Below are positions 17,395 through 25,833 of a stretch of DNA of 53,917 nt, one piece after another; positions within the stretch are counted from its first letter, which is position 1; every line of letters starts with the position of its first letter. The notes beneath the pieces are model-generated. The model saw only the letters and a list, made by a program, of their open reading frames with translations. It had not been told where the DNA came from and searched no databases. The stretch is from the NCBI GenBank assembly GCA_026394315.1, contig JAPKYM010000212.1, forward strand, positions 1 through 53,917, read 5' to 3'. The position numbers and the translations under genes were made by a program. The DNA comes from Candidatus Bathyarchaeota archaeon (GTDB lineage Archaea; Thermoproteota; Bathyarchaeia; 40CM-2-53-6; RBG-13-38-9).

Positions 17395-17685
17395 CTTTAG
17401 CCGTAAAGGTAAGAGTTTGCGCCGAATTTAAGTCGGATGCAAATATTTCGCGGTCAGCTGGTGCTTCCAGTTTCAGTTTCTTAACAGAAAAGTGTCAAAT
17501 CTTATATGTGTAAATTCCCACCAATAACCAACAAATTTAAACAGACGTGTACTGTGTGACTTTCAAACGGCCGTCAAGCTAATATTCTGCGGTTACTCCC
17601 GATCACAGCCTATCTTCATGCCACTCTCCCAAGCGGCAAAGCACCTATTGACCGACGTTCGTCACAAGAAAGAGGAAGATGTCCT

Positions 17686-19224
17686 TTGACCAAGGATCTT
17701 AGAGAAGCGATAGTAGAGATCACGTTGGCTGGTTACCAGTTGGAAGCGGAAGCCTTCGAGCTATTGCGTATTCTCCAAAGTGAGGAGCATTTCGAATTCA
17801 TTATTAACGAATCGTTAGTTGAAGCAAATAGCCTCTCTCCGAAACCGATCGTGATTACCCGCGATCTGGTCGAGAAAGTGCTCAGCAAAATGGCAAAAGG
17901 GAAGGAAGTTGCAGGAGATCATGTTCACCTAAGGTCATCAGTACCGCTTGCTAAAGAGATCAGTAGTGATATTGAGATAATCAAAGACGGAAATGAAGAA
18001 GCTGATTCAAGCGGAACAATAGGTGATTTCAACCAATACTTTAGGGACAGGTATGAAAAACTCTCTATAATCTTGCATGAGAGATTAGATTTCAGGGATG
18101 CACATGATGTCACCACCGCTCTCGAAGCAAAGTACGGCGCAAAATTGAAGATGACTGCTATAGTCATGAACAAACGTGAAAGAATTGATCAAGTGTTCCT
18201 AGAGGTTGAGGATGTAGAAAGCACGGCGACAGTACTCATCACTTCTAGCAAAAGTAGAGAACTCTTCGAAATGGCACGGAGAATTCTTCCAGATCAAGTA
18301 ATCGGAATAGAGGCGGTCCGAGGCAAGGGTGACCTTTTCATAGCAGAACAGGTTATCCTGCCAGATGTCCCTGAAAAAAGGTCACCAAAAGCAGACTGCC
18401 CTGTCAATGCTATTCTGCTATCTGATATTCATGTAGGCAGCAAGACCTTTTGTTCTGATGCTTTCGAAAGACTAGTAATGTGGCTCAATGGCAAGATTGG
18501 AACACCGAAGCAAGTAGACGCTGCCTCAAGAACTAAATATGTGATAATAGCAGGAGACCTCGTAGATGGCATCGGTGTCTACCCACGTCAAGAAGAAGAT
18601 TTGATCATCACAAGCATTCATGAGCAATACAAGAAGGTCGCTCAGTATATCGAACAAATTCCTGATTATGTAGAGATCATAGTCATCCCAGGCAATCACG
18701 ATGCTGTAAGACAAGCGCTCCCCCAACCAGCAATCTCTAAGGAGTTCGCAGAATCAGTCTATGAAGTTAGGAATGTAAGGAGCCTAGGAAATCCCTCTGA
18801 GGTAAAGATACATGGAATACACTTCCTGCTATATCACGGAAGGAGCTTGGATGACGTAATAGCCAGAGTGCCTAACCTCAGTCTTCGAACTCCTGAGAAA
18901 GCAATGGAGTATCTACTGAAATGTAGACATTTAGCACCTGAGTATGGTGCAAGGACCTCGTTGGCACCTGAGTGCAAAGACAGACTCATTATCACCAAAG
19001 TCCCAGATGTCTTTCAAGCTGGCCACATCCATGTTGCAAGTAACTCATCTTATAGGGGCACTCTAATTGTGAACTGTGGCGCTTGGCAAGAACAAACTGA
19101 ATATCAAAGGAGAATGGGAATCGATCCTACACCAGGAGTTATGCCTATCCTGAACCTTCATACACTAGATCTGAATATGATGAATTTCATTTCCAGTGAA
19201 GTCGCTATCTCGCCAAACCCGTAG
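17686..19224 (+). CDS. polB: DNA polymerase D small subunit (DP1), 3'-5' exonuclease
   Basis: The 512-residue protein is the small subunit of family D DNA polymerase, the probable main replicase here. The C-terminal half is a calcineurin-like phosphoesterase with the full set of proofreading metal ligands: LLSDIHVGS, IIAGDLVDG, VIPGNHDAVRQ, LLYHGRS and FQAGHIHVA. The OB-fold part precedes it at about residues 155-230. The start is a TTG at 17686, with AGAGGAAG about ten bases upstream. It is not adjacent to the large subunit, which lies 12 kb downstream on the same strand. The 3' end overlaps the convergent orc1/cdc6 gene by 20 bp. Confidence 0.93.
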   Translation: MTKDLREAIVEITLAGYQLEAEAFELLRILQSEEHFEFIINESLVEANSLSPKPIVITRDLVEKVLSKMAKGKEVAGDHVHLRSSVPLAKEISSDIEIIKDGNEEADSSGTIGDFNQYFRDRYEKLSIILHERLDFRDAHDVTTALEAKYGAKLKMTAIVMNKRERIDQVFLEVEDVESTATVLITSSKSRELFEMARRILPDQVIGIEAVRGKGDLFIAEQVILPDVPEKRSPKADCPVNAILLSDIHVGSKTFCSDAFERLVMWLNGKIGTPKQVDAASRTKYVIIAGDLVDGIGVYPRQEEDLIITSIHEQYKKVAQYIEQIPDYVEIIVIPGNHDAVRQALPQPAISKEFAESVYEVRNVRSLGNPSEVKIHGIHFLLYHGRSLDDVIARVPNLSLRTPEKAMEYLLKCRHLAPEYGARTSLAPECKDRLIITKVPDVFQAGHIHVASNSSYRGTLIVNCGAWQEQTEYQRRMGIDPTPGVMPILNLHTLDLNMMNFISSEVAISPNP

Positions 19225-20458
19225 TTCTTCTCACAAAACGAGGCACATATCTGAACAACGGCTTGACCAAACCATCCTCAGACAACGCTTCAATGACAGA
19301 CCGTTCCCCAGCTCCCAGACGCACTTTCTTGGTCCTACCGTACCTCCCGAAGTTTACGACTCTAGCGTTCAGGATCCCCATTATGTCAAGCTCGCTAATT
19401 AGTCCACTAACCCTTCTCTGAGTTAACGGGTCGACCTTGACCTCTCTACACAGTTCTTGATAGACATTGTAGATGTCGCCTGTCACACCATCCTTAGATG
19501 AGTGGCTACCGAAGAGAAAGACGCTTAGGAGCACAAGCTTTGAGTGTAGAGGTAGGGATGTGAGGATCTCAGTTATTTGGTCATGTTCAACCTTCCGCTG
19601 TGCAGTTCTAACATGTTCCTCCGTCACTTCCTCGCAATCACTGCGCTCAGCCAATTCACCAGCAATACGCAGAAGGTCTAGTGCTCGACGTGCATCCCCA
19701 TGTTCGCCAGCCGCAAGTGCCGCACAAAGTCTTACAGCTGACTCTTTCAGACAGCCCTGATTAAATGCAATTCTAGATCGCGTCTGCAAAATATTGCAGA
19801 GTTCATCTGCTAGGTAGGGTTTGAATATGACCTCCTCCTCTCCAAGACAGCTCAGGATTCGTGGATCGAGAAAATCTTTGAAGTGAAGGTCATTGGATAC
19901 GCCTACAAGTCCCACCCAGCCTCCGTGAAGGCTTTCGTTTATTCTTGTTAGTTCATATAGAAGGCTATTTTCTGCGTTGCGTTTGCCTAGTGTATCGATC
20001 TCATCGAGTACTATTAGTAAGCAACATCCCGTCTTTTCGATACCGTCTCTGAACCTGTTAAATAGCTCACCGACGGCCAGTCCTGTGAATGGAACCTGTA
20101 CGCCCATTGAGCGGCAAATCTCAGCAAGAACTCTGTAGTTAGTTCCAGAGAGTCTACAGTTGACATACGACAGCCTGAGTTTTGTTCCCAACTCATTCGC
20201 TTTTCTTCCTAGACTGTCGAGTACGTGTTTCACAACAGCGGTTTTGCCAGTGCCTGTCTTCCCGTATATGAAAATGTTGGAGATCTTAGATAGGGTTAGA
20301 GCTGGAGCCAGCATCTTCCCCAGTCTAGTGATCTCGTATTGCCGGTGAGGTAGATCTTTGGGAATGTAGTCATGTCTGAGAACTTCTCGATTTGAGAATA
20401 TTCTACTACCCGATAGGAATTTCTCGAATATTCCTTCGAGAGCCTCAGAGCTAGGCAA
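19205..20458 (-). CDS. cdc6: Orc1/Cdc6 replication initiator
   Basis: The 417-residue AAA+ protein is an archaeal Orc1/Cdc6. It has Walker A YGKTGTGKTAVVKH near residue 65, Walker B LLIVLDEIDTLGK near 145, sensor 1 GLVGVSNDLHF, sensor 2 region GDARRALDLLRIAGELAE, and a C-terminal winged helix (QRRVSGLISELDIMGILNARVV) that would contact origin DNA. It binds ORB sequences and loads MCM. Candidate ORB boxes are found about 2.9 kb away in the intergenic region at 23.3-23.7 kb, with only the PPDK gene between. The 210-bp upstream gap shared with the divergent ppdK contains a partial ORB-like string that I do not rely on. Confidence 0.94.
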   Translation of the reverse strand: MPSSEALEGIFEKFLSGSRIFSNREVLRHDYIPKDLPHRQYEITRLGKMLAPALTLSKISNIFIYGKTGTGKTAVVKHVLDSLGRKANELGTKLRLSYVNCRLSGTNYRVLAEICRSMGVQVPFTGLAVGELFNRFRDGIEKTGCCLLIVLDEIDTLGKRNAENSLLYELTRINESLHGGWVGLVGVSNDLHFKDFLDPRILSCLGEEEVIFKPYLADELCNILQTRSRIAFNQGCLKESAVRLCAALAAGEHGDARRALDLLRIAGELAERSDCEEVTEEHVRTAQRKVEHDQITEILTSLPLHSKLVLLSVFLFGSHSSKDGVTGDIYNVYQELCREVKVDPLTQRRVSGLISELDIMGILNARVVNFGRYGRTKKVRLGAGERSVIEALSEDGLVKPLFRYVPRFVRRTTGLAR

Positions 20459-20668
20459 AACCTTTCCACCGATGCGACAATTGCTTCGAAACTGCCCTGT
20501 ATTGATATTAAGAATTTCTGTACATCAAACCCGATAAAGAACAGTGGAAAAGTGAATGACTATCAAAGAAAGTCATCCTTGATCGCTCTGAAGAGAACTG
20601 ATTAAATATTACTCGCCTATTTAGCCTACGCCAGATTTGGACGATTCATTATTACCAGGTGTTATTCG

Positions 20669-23305
20669 TTGATGACCTTTGACTTCGAGAAGGGAGATGG
20701 TAAAAACAAGAAACTGCTAGGAGGAAAGGGCGCTGGACTCTGTGAGATGACTAGAATTGGATTGCCGGTTCCTCCTGGATTTGTTATCTCGACTGAGGTA
20801 TGCCTCGAATACTACAAGGAGGGTGAAAAAGTCCCGAAGGGTCTGATGGACGAAGTAAGGGACCACATAAGAACAATAGAAAAGAAGACGGGAAAGAAAT
20901 TCGGAGATACCCAGAACCCATTACTCGTATCTGTCAGATCTGGAGCCGCCCTCTCAATGCCGGGAATGATGGATACAATTCTAAACCTCGGACTTAATGA
21001 TGAAACTGTAGTCGGGCTCGCAAAGCAGACTGGGGACGAAAGATTCATCTACGATTGTTACAGGCGTTTCATACAGCTATTCTCAAAAATCGCCATGCAG
21101 GCAGATGCAGAGAAATTCGACAAGAAAATTGAAATGCTAAGGGACCGTTCTGGGGCAAAGTTTGACACAGATCTCACAACAGAGACTCTGAAAAAGATCG
21201 TGAAAGAGTACAAGGGATTATGCAAGGATGAGACTGGTAAGGAATTACCTAAGGATCCCTATATGCAATTAGGGATGGCTATAGAAGCTGTCTTTCGCTC
21301 TTGGATGGGAAGAAGAGCAGTTGACTATCGTAAATTCAATAAGATAACTTCTGACATGGCCAATGGAACGGCTGTCAACATCCAGACTATGGTATTCGGA
21401 AACAGAGGTGCAGATTCAGCTACAGGTGTAGCCTTCACAAGGGATCCGGGCACAGGCGAGAACATCTTCTACGGCGAATACCTGACAAACGCTCAGGGAG
21501 AGGATGTAGTCGCAGGCATCAGAACACCGAAACCAATAGTAGAAATGAGGGAGGAACTACCGAAAAGCTATGAAGAGCTATGCAAAGTCCGAGAGATCCT
21601 AGAGAAACACTATAAAGAGATCCAAGACTTTGAATTCACAATCGAGAAGGGCAAGCTCTACCTCCTTCAAACAAGAAACGGAAAAATGAACGCCATCGCA
21701 ACCATCAAAACCTCCGTTGACATGTTCAATGAGAAGTTACTCAGAAAGGACGAGGCCCTTCTGAGAATTAGACCAGACCAAATTGAACAGCTTCTCCATA
21801 GAGCCATCGATCCAAGAATCACAGCAAAGCCTGTTGCGACAGGCCTCGCCGCCTCACCGGGAGCAGCCTCAGGCCAAGTCGTGTTTGACGCTGATACTGC
21901 AGCTGAACTAGGCTCGAAGGGAGAGAAGGTCATTATGGTCAGAGAAGAGACAAAACCCGAGGATATACATGGATTCTTCGCTGCTCAAGGAGTACTAACC
22001 TCGAGAGGTGGAAAGACCTCACATGCCGCGGTAGTTGCAAGAGGAATGGGAAAACCGTGTGTATCTGGATGCGAGCAGATAAAGATAGACAGCCACCTCA
22101 GACTATTTACAATTGGGGAAAAGTCCATCAAAGAGGCTGAAATCATAACTATTGATGGAAGCACTGGGTCAGTGTATGTAGGTGACATCCCTACAGTTGA
22201 GCCTGAGCTGCCAAAAGAACTCGAGCAGATACTCCAGTGGGCTGATGAGAAAAGGAAGCTCGGTGTGAGAGCTAATGCTGACACTCCAGAAGACGCTAGA
22301 AAAGCTCGCAAATTTGGCGCAGAAGGAATTGGTCTTTGTAGGACAGAAAGGATGTTCAATGCTGTAGATAGACTTCCAATAGTTCAGAAAATGATTCTGG
22401 CAGAGAGTGAAGATGAGAGAGCTGAATGTCTCTCAAAGTTGCTGCCTATTCAGAAAAACGATTTTGTAGAAATATTCAAAGCAATGAACGGATTGCCAGT
22501 GACAGTACGCCTTCTTGATCCACCCCTACATGAATTCCTCCCGTCTATGGAGGGACTACTCCGCGAGATAACTGACATGAAAGCAAAGAACCTCGACACT
22601 AAACAGAAAGAAGAGATCTTCAGGAAAGTCAAGGGTTTGGCAGAGGTCAACCCGATGATGGGTCACAGAGGAGTAAGACTTGGAATAACAAACCCAGAAA
22701 TATATGAGATGCAAATTCGAGCAATAATTGAAGCCGCAGCTGACCTCATCAAACAAGGCTATGATGTTAAGCCAGAGATTATGATCCCCCAGGTTTCAAT
22801 GGCATCAGAATTAAACAGTGTCAAGCAAAATCTTGAGAGAATTAGCCAAGAAATCATGAAGAATAGTGGAGTACATGTAAAATACAGTTTTGGAACTATG
22901 ATGGAAGTTGTCCGGAGCTGCTTGACAGCGAGCAAAATAGCTGAGTATGTAGAATTCTTCTCCTTTGGAACCAATGATCTGACCCAAGGAACCTTCTCTT
23001 TCTCGAGAGAAGACGCTGAGAATAAGTTTTTGCCAAGATATCTTGACCAGGGAATACTTGCATTCAACCCATTTGAGACACTAGACAAAGAAGGAGTTGG
23101 AAGATTGATGAGAATTGATATAGAAGATGGAAGGAGAAAGCAAACAAATCTGAAGGTGGGTATTTGTGGGGAACATGGAGGAGATCCTGAATCAGTACGC
23201 TTCTGTAGTACGCTAGGGCTCAACTACGTCTCATGTTCAGTGTATAGAGTTGTTATTGCAAGATTAGCTGCTGGGCAAGAAGTAGTTAAGGCTCATGATC
23301 TATAG
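20669..23305 (+). CDS. ppdK: Pyruvate, phosphate dikinase
   Basis: The 878-residue protein has the usual length of PPDK, which interconverts pyruvate and PEP with ATP and phosphate. Domains in order are the N-terminal nucleotide-binding domain (GGKGAGLCEM, SVRSGAALSMPGMMDTILNLG), the swivelling phosphohistidine domain with SRGGKTSHAAVVARGMGKPC (catalytic His), and the C-terminal PEP/pyruvate TIM barrel (GAEGIGLCRTERMF, GHRGVRLG, SFGTNDLTQ, KVGICGEHGGDPESV with the proton-donor Cys). The start is a TTG/ATG at GTTGATGACC (20669 region). With the PEPCK-like gene at the left edge it points to flexible PEP/pyruvate metabolism and gluconeogenesis. The origin candidate begins just after its stop codon. 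Confidence 0.95.
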   Translation: MMTFDFEKGDGKNKKLLGGKGAGLCEMTRIGLPVPPGFVISTEVCLEYYKEGEKVPKGLMDEVRDHIRTIEKKTGKKFGDTQNPLLVSVRSGAALSMPGMMDTILNLGLNDETVVGLAKQTGDERFIYDCYRRFIQLFSKIAMQADAEKFDKKIEMLRDRSGAKFDTDLTTETLKKIVKEYKGLCKDETGKELPKDPYMQLGMAIEAVFRSWMGRRAVDYRKFNKITSDMANGTAVNIQTMVFGNRGADSATGVAFTRDPGTGENIFYGEYLTNAQGEDVVAGIRTPKPIVEMREELPKSYEELCKVREILEKHYKEIQDFEFTIEKGKLYLLQTRNGKMNAIATIKTSVDMFNEKLLRKDEALLRIRPDQIEQLLHRAIDPRITAKPVATGLAASPGAASGQVVFDADTAAELGSKGEKVIMVREETKPEDIHGFFAAQGVLTSRGGKTSHAAVVARGMGKPCVSGCEQIKIDSHLRLFTIGEKSIKEAEIITIDGSTGSVYVGDIPTVEPELPKELEQILQWADEKRKLGVRANADTPEDARKARKFGAEGIGLCRTERMFNAVDRLPIVQKMILAESEDERAECLSKLLPIQKNDFVEIFKAMNGLPVTVRLLDPPLHEFLPSMEGLLREITDMKAKNLDTKQKEEIFRKVKGLAEVNPMMGHRGVRLGITNPEIYEMQIRAIIEAAADLIKQGYDVKPEIMIPQVSMASELNSVKQNLERISQEIMKNSGVHVKYSFGTMMEVVRSCLTASKIAEYVEFFSFGTNDLTQGTFSFSREDAENKFLPRYLDQGILAFNPFETLDKEGVGRLMRIDIEDGRRKQTNLKVGICGEHGGDPESVRFCSTLGLNYVSCSVYRVVIARLAAGQEVVKAHDL

Positions 23306-23307
23306 AG

Positions 23308-23336
23308 GGACACATACACCTCTATTTCCTCTGGAG
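23308..23336 (-). repeat. ORB-like box 1 (inverted)
   Basis: On the minus strand this reads CTCCAGAGGAAA, TAGA, GGTGTATGTGTC. It matches box 2 over 28 bp with only a few differences, in opposite orientation. The first part resembles the ORB dyad core bound by Orc1/Cdc6 and the rest would be the G-rich extension. It starts three bases after the ppdK stop. Confidence 0.7.
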
Positions 23337-23488
23337 AATAAAACTCTTTTTAGGTTTTGATATTGATTTTAATATAAAACTCTTTGAATGGTAATTTGTG
23401 ATTGTTCTTTAACTATTTTCTAATCTATTTTTTTTAACTGAACAATCCAAACAATTGATCGGTGAGCATACACAACCATGCAAAATAA

Positions 23489-23516
23489 CTCCAGTGGAAA
23501 AATAGGTGTATGTGTC
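23489..23516 (+). repeat. ORB-like box 2
   Basis: The plus strand reads CTCCAGTGGAAA, AATA, GGTGTATGTGTC. CCAGTGGAAA is the core of known archaeal origin recognition boxes. It is the inverted partner of box 1, about 150 bp away across the AT-rich tract. Confidence 0.72.
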
Positions 23517-23736
23517 TGTGAACTTCTGTGAATAAATATTGATTAGGGGCAAGAAACTCGAGGAAATGCATTAATTAGCCATTTTATGTTCACTTTCTGT
23601 GAAGGTCTAAATAACCCCTTCATTTCCTCTGCAAGCGTACATTCTTCCTATGCAAGCAATTAATAGCATTCACAAACTGATGAAAAATAGGCGAAATAAA
23701 TAAAAGCGTTCACAAGTATTAGATTCACATGTGAAT
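23517..23736. promoter_or_regulatory. Array of TTCACA/TGTGAA boxes ending in a palindrome over a start codon
   Basis: Exact hexamers occur at 23517, 23527 (10 bp apart, same face of the helix), 23598, 23669, 23709, 23724 and 23730, with a near copy TTCACT at 23589 opposing the one at 23598. The last two form the perfect palindrome ATTCACATGTGAAT at 23723-23736, overlapping the ATG of the wHTH gene. This suggests binding sites for a DNA-binding protein, possibly the adjacent gene product acting as autorepressor. Confidence 0.6.
23613..23635 (-). repeat. ORB-like box 3, mini-ORB type
   Basis: On the minus strand it reads CTTGCAGAGGAAATGAAGGGG then TT. The GCAGAGGAAA part followed by GAAGGGG resembles the short ORB with its G-string. 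It lacks the GTGTATGTGTC extension of boxes 1 and 2. Confidence 0.55.
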
Positions 23737-24187
23737 GGCCAACAACGGTGCTTTAGTTTTGCCAGCCCACCGTGTTAAGATTGAGTTCTACGACAAGGAA
23801 GGAGTAAAACATGTAATGGCCATTGAGGGAAATGTCACACGGGAAAAAGTTGGAAAGATTTTGGATTATATTGAACTGATGGGTGGAGTGGCCGCAAATC
23901 TATCCCCAGACAAGCCTATCAGCAGAATTCAACACACTCGGTTCGAGAAGACTCTTTCCTTAGTGCTCTCCAACTTTACTGATAAGACCTTCTTGTCCAA
24001 AGATCTGCAGCGGACTTACAAATCCGTGTATAGTGAGGATGTGCCGTTAAGCACTATTTCGACGTACTTGTCAAGACTTGTTGAAAGAGGGGTGTTGGCA
24101 CGTAGTGGTTCTTCATTCGAGTGGAAGTATGTGGTTAGATCTTCTGGTCTCCCAGAAAGTAATCCACCAAAAAGATTCATAGAATAA
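23735..24187 (+). CDS. Winged-helix DNA-binding protein next to the candidate origin
   Basis: The 150-residue protein has an N-terminal alpha/beta part (VKIEFYDKEGVKHVMAIEG, then VTREKVGKILDYIELMGG) and a C-terminal winged helix (FTDKTFLSKDLQRTY, VPLSTISTYLSRLVERGVLARSG, FEWKYVV). The LSTISTYLSRL segment looks like the recognition helix. I do not know a named function. Its place beside ORB-like boxes and TTCACA repeats recalls the wHTH initiator WhiP beside one Sulfolobus origin, but no sequence relationship is claimed. A palindrome overlapping its ATG suggests autoregulation. It converges with the gene at 24203. Confidence 0.75.
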   Translation: MANNGALVLPAHRVKIEFYDKEGVKHVMAIEGNVTREKVGKILDYIELMGGVAANLSPDKPISRIQHTRFEKTLSLVLSNFTDKTFLSKDLQRTYKSVYSEDVPLSTISTYLSRLVERGVLARSGSSFEWKYVVRSSGLPESNPPKRFIE

Positions 24188-24202
24188 ACATTGAAGAAAT
24201 TT

Positions 24203-24697
24203 TCAAACTGTCTTTCTTTTTGCTCTGCCTATCATCTCTTCGACAATTTCGATAAGCTTATCAGAAATTACACCTGACGCAATATGATCCTGGTCTGTGA
24301 TTCTGTTTCCCCTCGATTCACTATAAGACCTCAGGCGGTTGCCTACCTCTAAAAATGGCTCTAGTTGGGGTGACTCCAGTAGTCCAGTATATCCTAACAT
24401 AAGAATTGTATAGATTGCCTCGGTTATGTTCTTCCTTGCTTGAATGAGTGTACTGTCGAAAGACCCACGACTGAGGGATGATCTATCAGTCCGTAGCATC
24501 GGCCTTCCTCTGGACGCAAAACCCCTATCAAAGAAATCCGGTGATAAAGAGCCTATCAAGAAGGATTCAAATTGTTTCTTAGTTAAATTACTGTTTCTAA
24601 GCAAGATTCCTAAGATTTCGTCCTTTAAAGTCTCAATTATTGCTTTTCTTGCCGAATCAATATGTGATGAATCTCCATCAATAGCTTCCATTGCCAT
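24203..24697 (-). CDS. Unknown 164-residue mostly helical protein
   Basis: I do not recognise this protein. It appears mostly alpha-helical, with an N-terminal SARKAIIETLKDEILGILL helix, a basic Ser/Arg-rich middle (GRPMLRTDRSSLSRG), and a second helical half (ARKNITEAIYTILMLGYTGLL). A short Lys/Arg tail ends it. There is no signal peptide or membrane segment. It converges with the origin-proximal wHTH gene with a 15-bp gap, and codon use looks normal. A DNA- or RNA-associated role is possible from charge, but this is only a guess. Confidence 0.6.
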   Translation of the reverse strand: MAMEAIDGDSSHIDSARKAIIETLKDEILGILLRNSNLTKKQFESFLIGSLSPDFFDRGFASRGRPMLRTDRSSLSRGSFDSTLIQARKNITEAIYTILMLGYTGLLESPQLEPFLEVGNRLRSYSESRGNRITDQDHIASGVISDKLIEIVEEMIGRAKRKTV

Positions 24698-24837
24698 GAA
24701 TACAAGAATGTATGCATAAGTATTAAGTTATACAATACAGGGTAACTCGAACCAGCGCGCGCTGCACGAATTTGTATATTTTACCGTAAAGATATGTAAA
24801 ATTTAAGCAGAAAAACACTCATAACGAGCCTACTGGC

Positions 24838-25684
24838 TCAGACCTTATGGGACCGTTCTCTAAGGAGATCCACAATTTCCGGCCTTAGATCTCTTATGGT
24901 TGGTATGAAGGGTCTCACCTTCTCTAAGTCGTCTAGGTCAATCGTGCTTACGACCAGCTCTTCATCATAGTACTTCCATTTTGCCAGGAGATCACCGTTC
25001 GGACTCACAATGCGGCTTCCTCCCCCAAACTGTCCCCAAAACTGAAAGCCATCTTCGGTTCCGAAGCGATTTACGAATATGTGAAAATTTCCGTTCTCAA
25101 TGGCCCTTGCTTTGATCAATACCTCAAAATAATCTTGACGTGTAGATAGTGAAGCTGAGATGCAAGCGACAGCGACAATATCGGCCCACTCGAGGGCTAG
25201 GACTCTATATATTTCAGGGAAGTAAATATCGTAACAGATTGTCAGTCCGATCTTGAACTACCTGTCTCAAAAACAACATATCTCTTGTCCACATAGGAAG
25301 TACCGTTTCTCGTCGAAAACTGAGTGCGTGGGTAAGAAGATCTTGTTGTAACTATAGATATCTCCATCCTCATCTATCAGGACTGAAGAATTGTAGATTA
25401 TGCCCTTTAGGTTTCCTTTTTGTCGGCACTCCGAAAATTATTGCCAAACCATTCTGCTGAGCTGCTCTCTGCAATGACTTGACGGTAGGGCCACTCAGTG
25501 GTTCAGCCAGTTGATAGAAGAGATCTCGACAAACATAACCTGTTAGAACTAGCTCAGAGAAGATGAGAAGCTCAATGTTCTTTTTTCTGGCATTCTCCGC
25601 CGTTTTTTCCATCGTATTAATGTTCTGACTCTTGTCAGTGACCGTAATTGGAATTTGGGCGAGTGCTACTGTAAGTTGATTCAT
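24838..25684 (-). pseudogene. Nitrilase-superfamily amidohydrolase, frameshifted
   Basis: Read across frames the locus gives a complete nitrilase-fold hydrolase of about 281 residues. The catalytic triad is intact in the pieces: Glu in IFSELVLTGY, Lys in SYNKIFLPTHS and Cys in GLTICYDIYFPE. The C-terminal part continues ADIVAVACISASLS, then ARAIENGNF and GGGSRIVSPNGDLLAKW. Frame is lost at about 25418 (one extra G in a GGG run), near 25286 (one extra C), and regained near 25255 (one A short). The net is one extra base, which fits a former intact ORF. It lies 150 bp downstream of nadE on the same strand, and such amidases often supply ammonia to NAD synthase. Decay or sequencing error are both possible. 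Confidence 0.75.
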
Positions 25685-25833
25685 ATCACTCTCTAGATCA
25701 CTTGGGCAGTGTTGAACTTATCAAGCTAATGTAATAATTCTATTACGACATCTGCATGCACTAGTTTATGTGTAAACATCGTTTTTTCAATTATAGTTTA
25801 TGCTATGTTTTACTCAATATTAGCTGCAACGAT

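Larger units (their letters stand above)
23306..23734. other. Candidate replication origin (oriC)
   Basis: This 429-bp region is the longest non-coding stretch in the window. It contains two long ORB-like boxes in inverted orientation (23308-23336 and 23489-23516) flanking a tract of 78% A+T over 23341-23460 that could unwind. A third ORB-like box lies at 23613-23635, and TTCACA/TGTGAA hexamers are repeated on the right. The boxes contain the archaeal ORB core CCAGTGGAAA or close variants. It lies 2.9 kb from orc1/cdc6 and next to a wHTH gene. It is inferred from sequence only; GC skew or replication profiling was not possible. Confidence 0.7.

Noticed and set aside
20541..20552. ORB-like ACAGTGGAAAAG upstream of cdc6
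   Set aside because: It is a single partial match without the extension or a partner. It could be a weak autoregulatory Orc1 site but is not enough to call.
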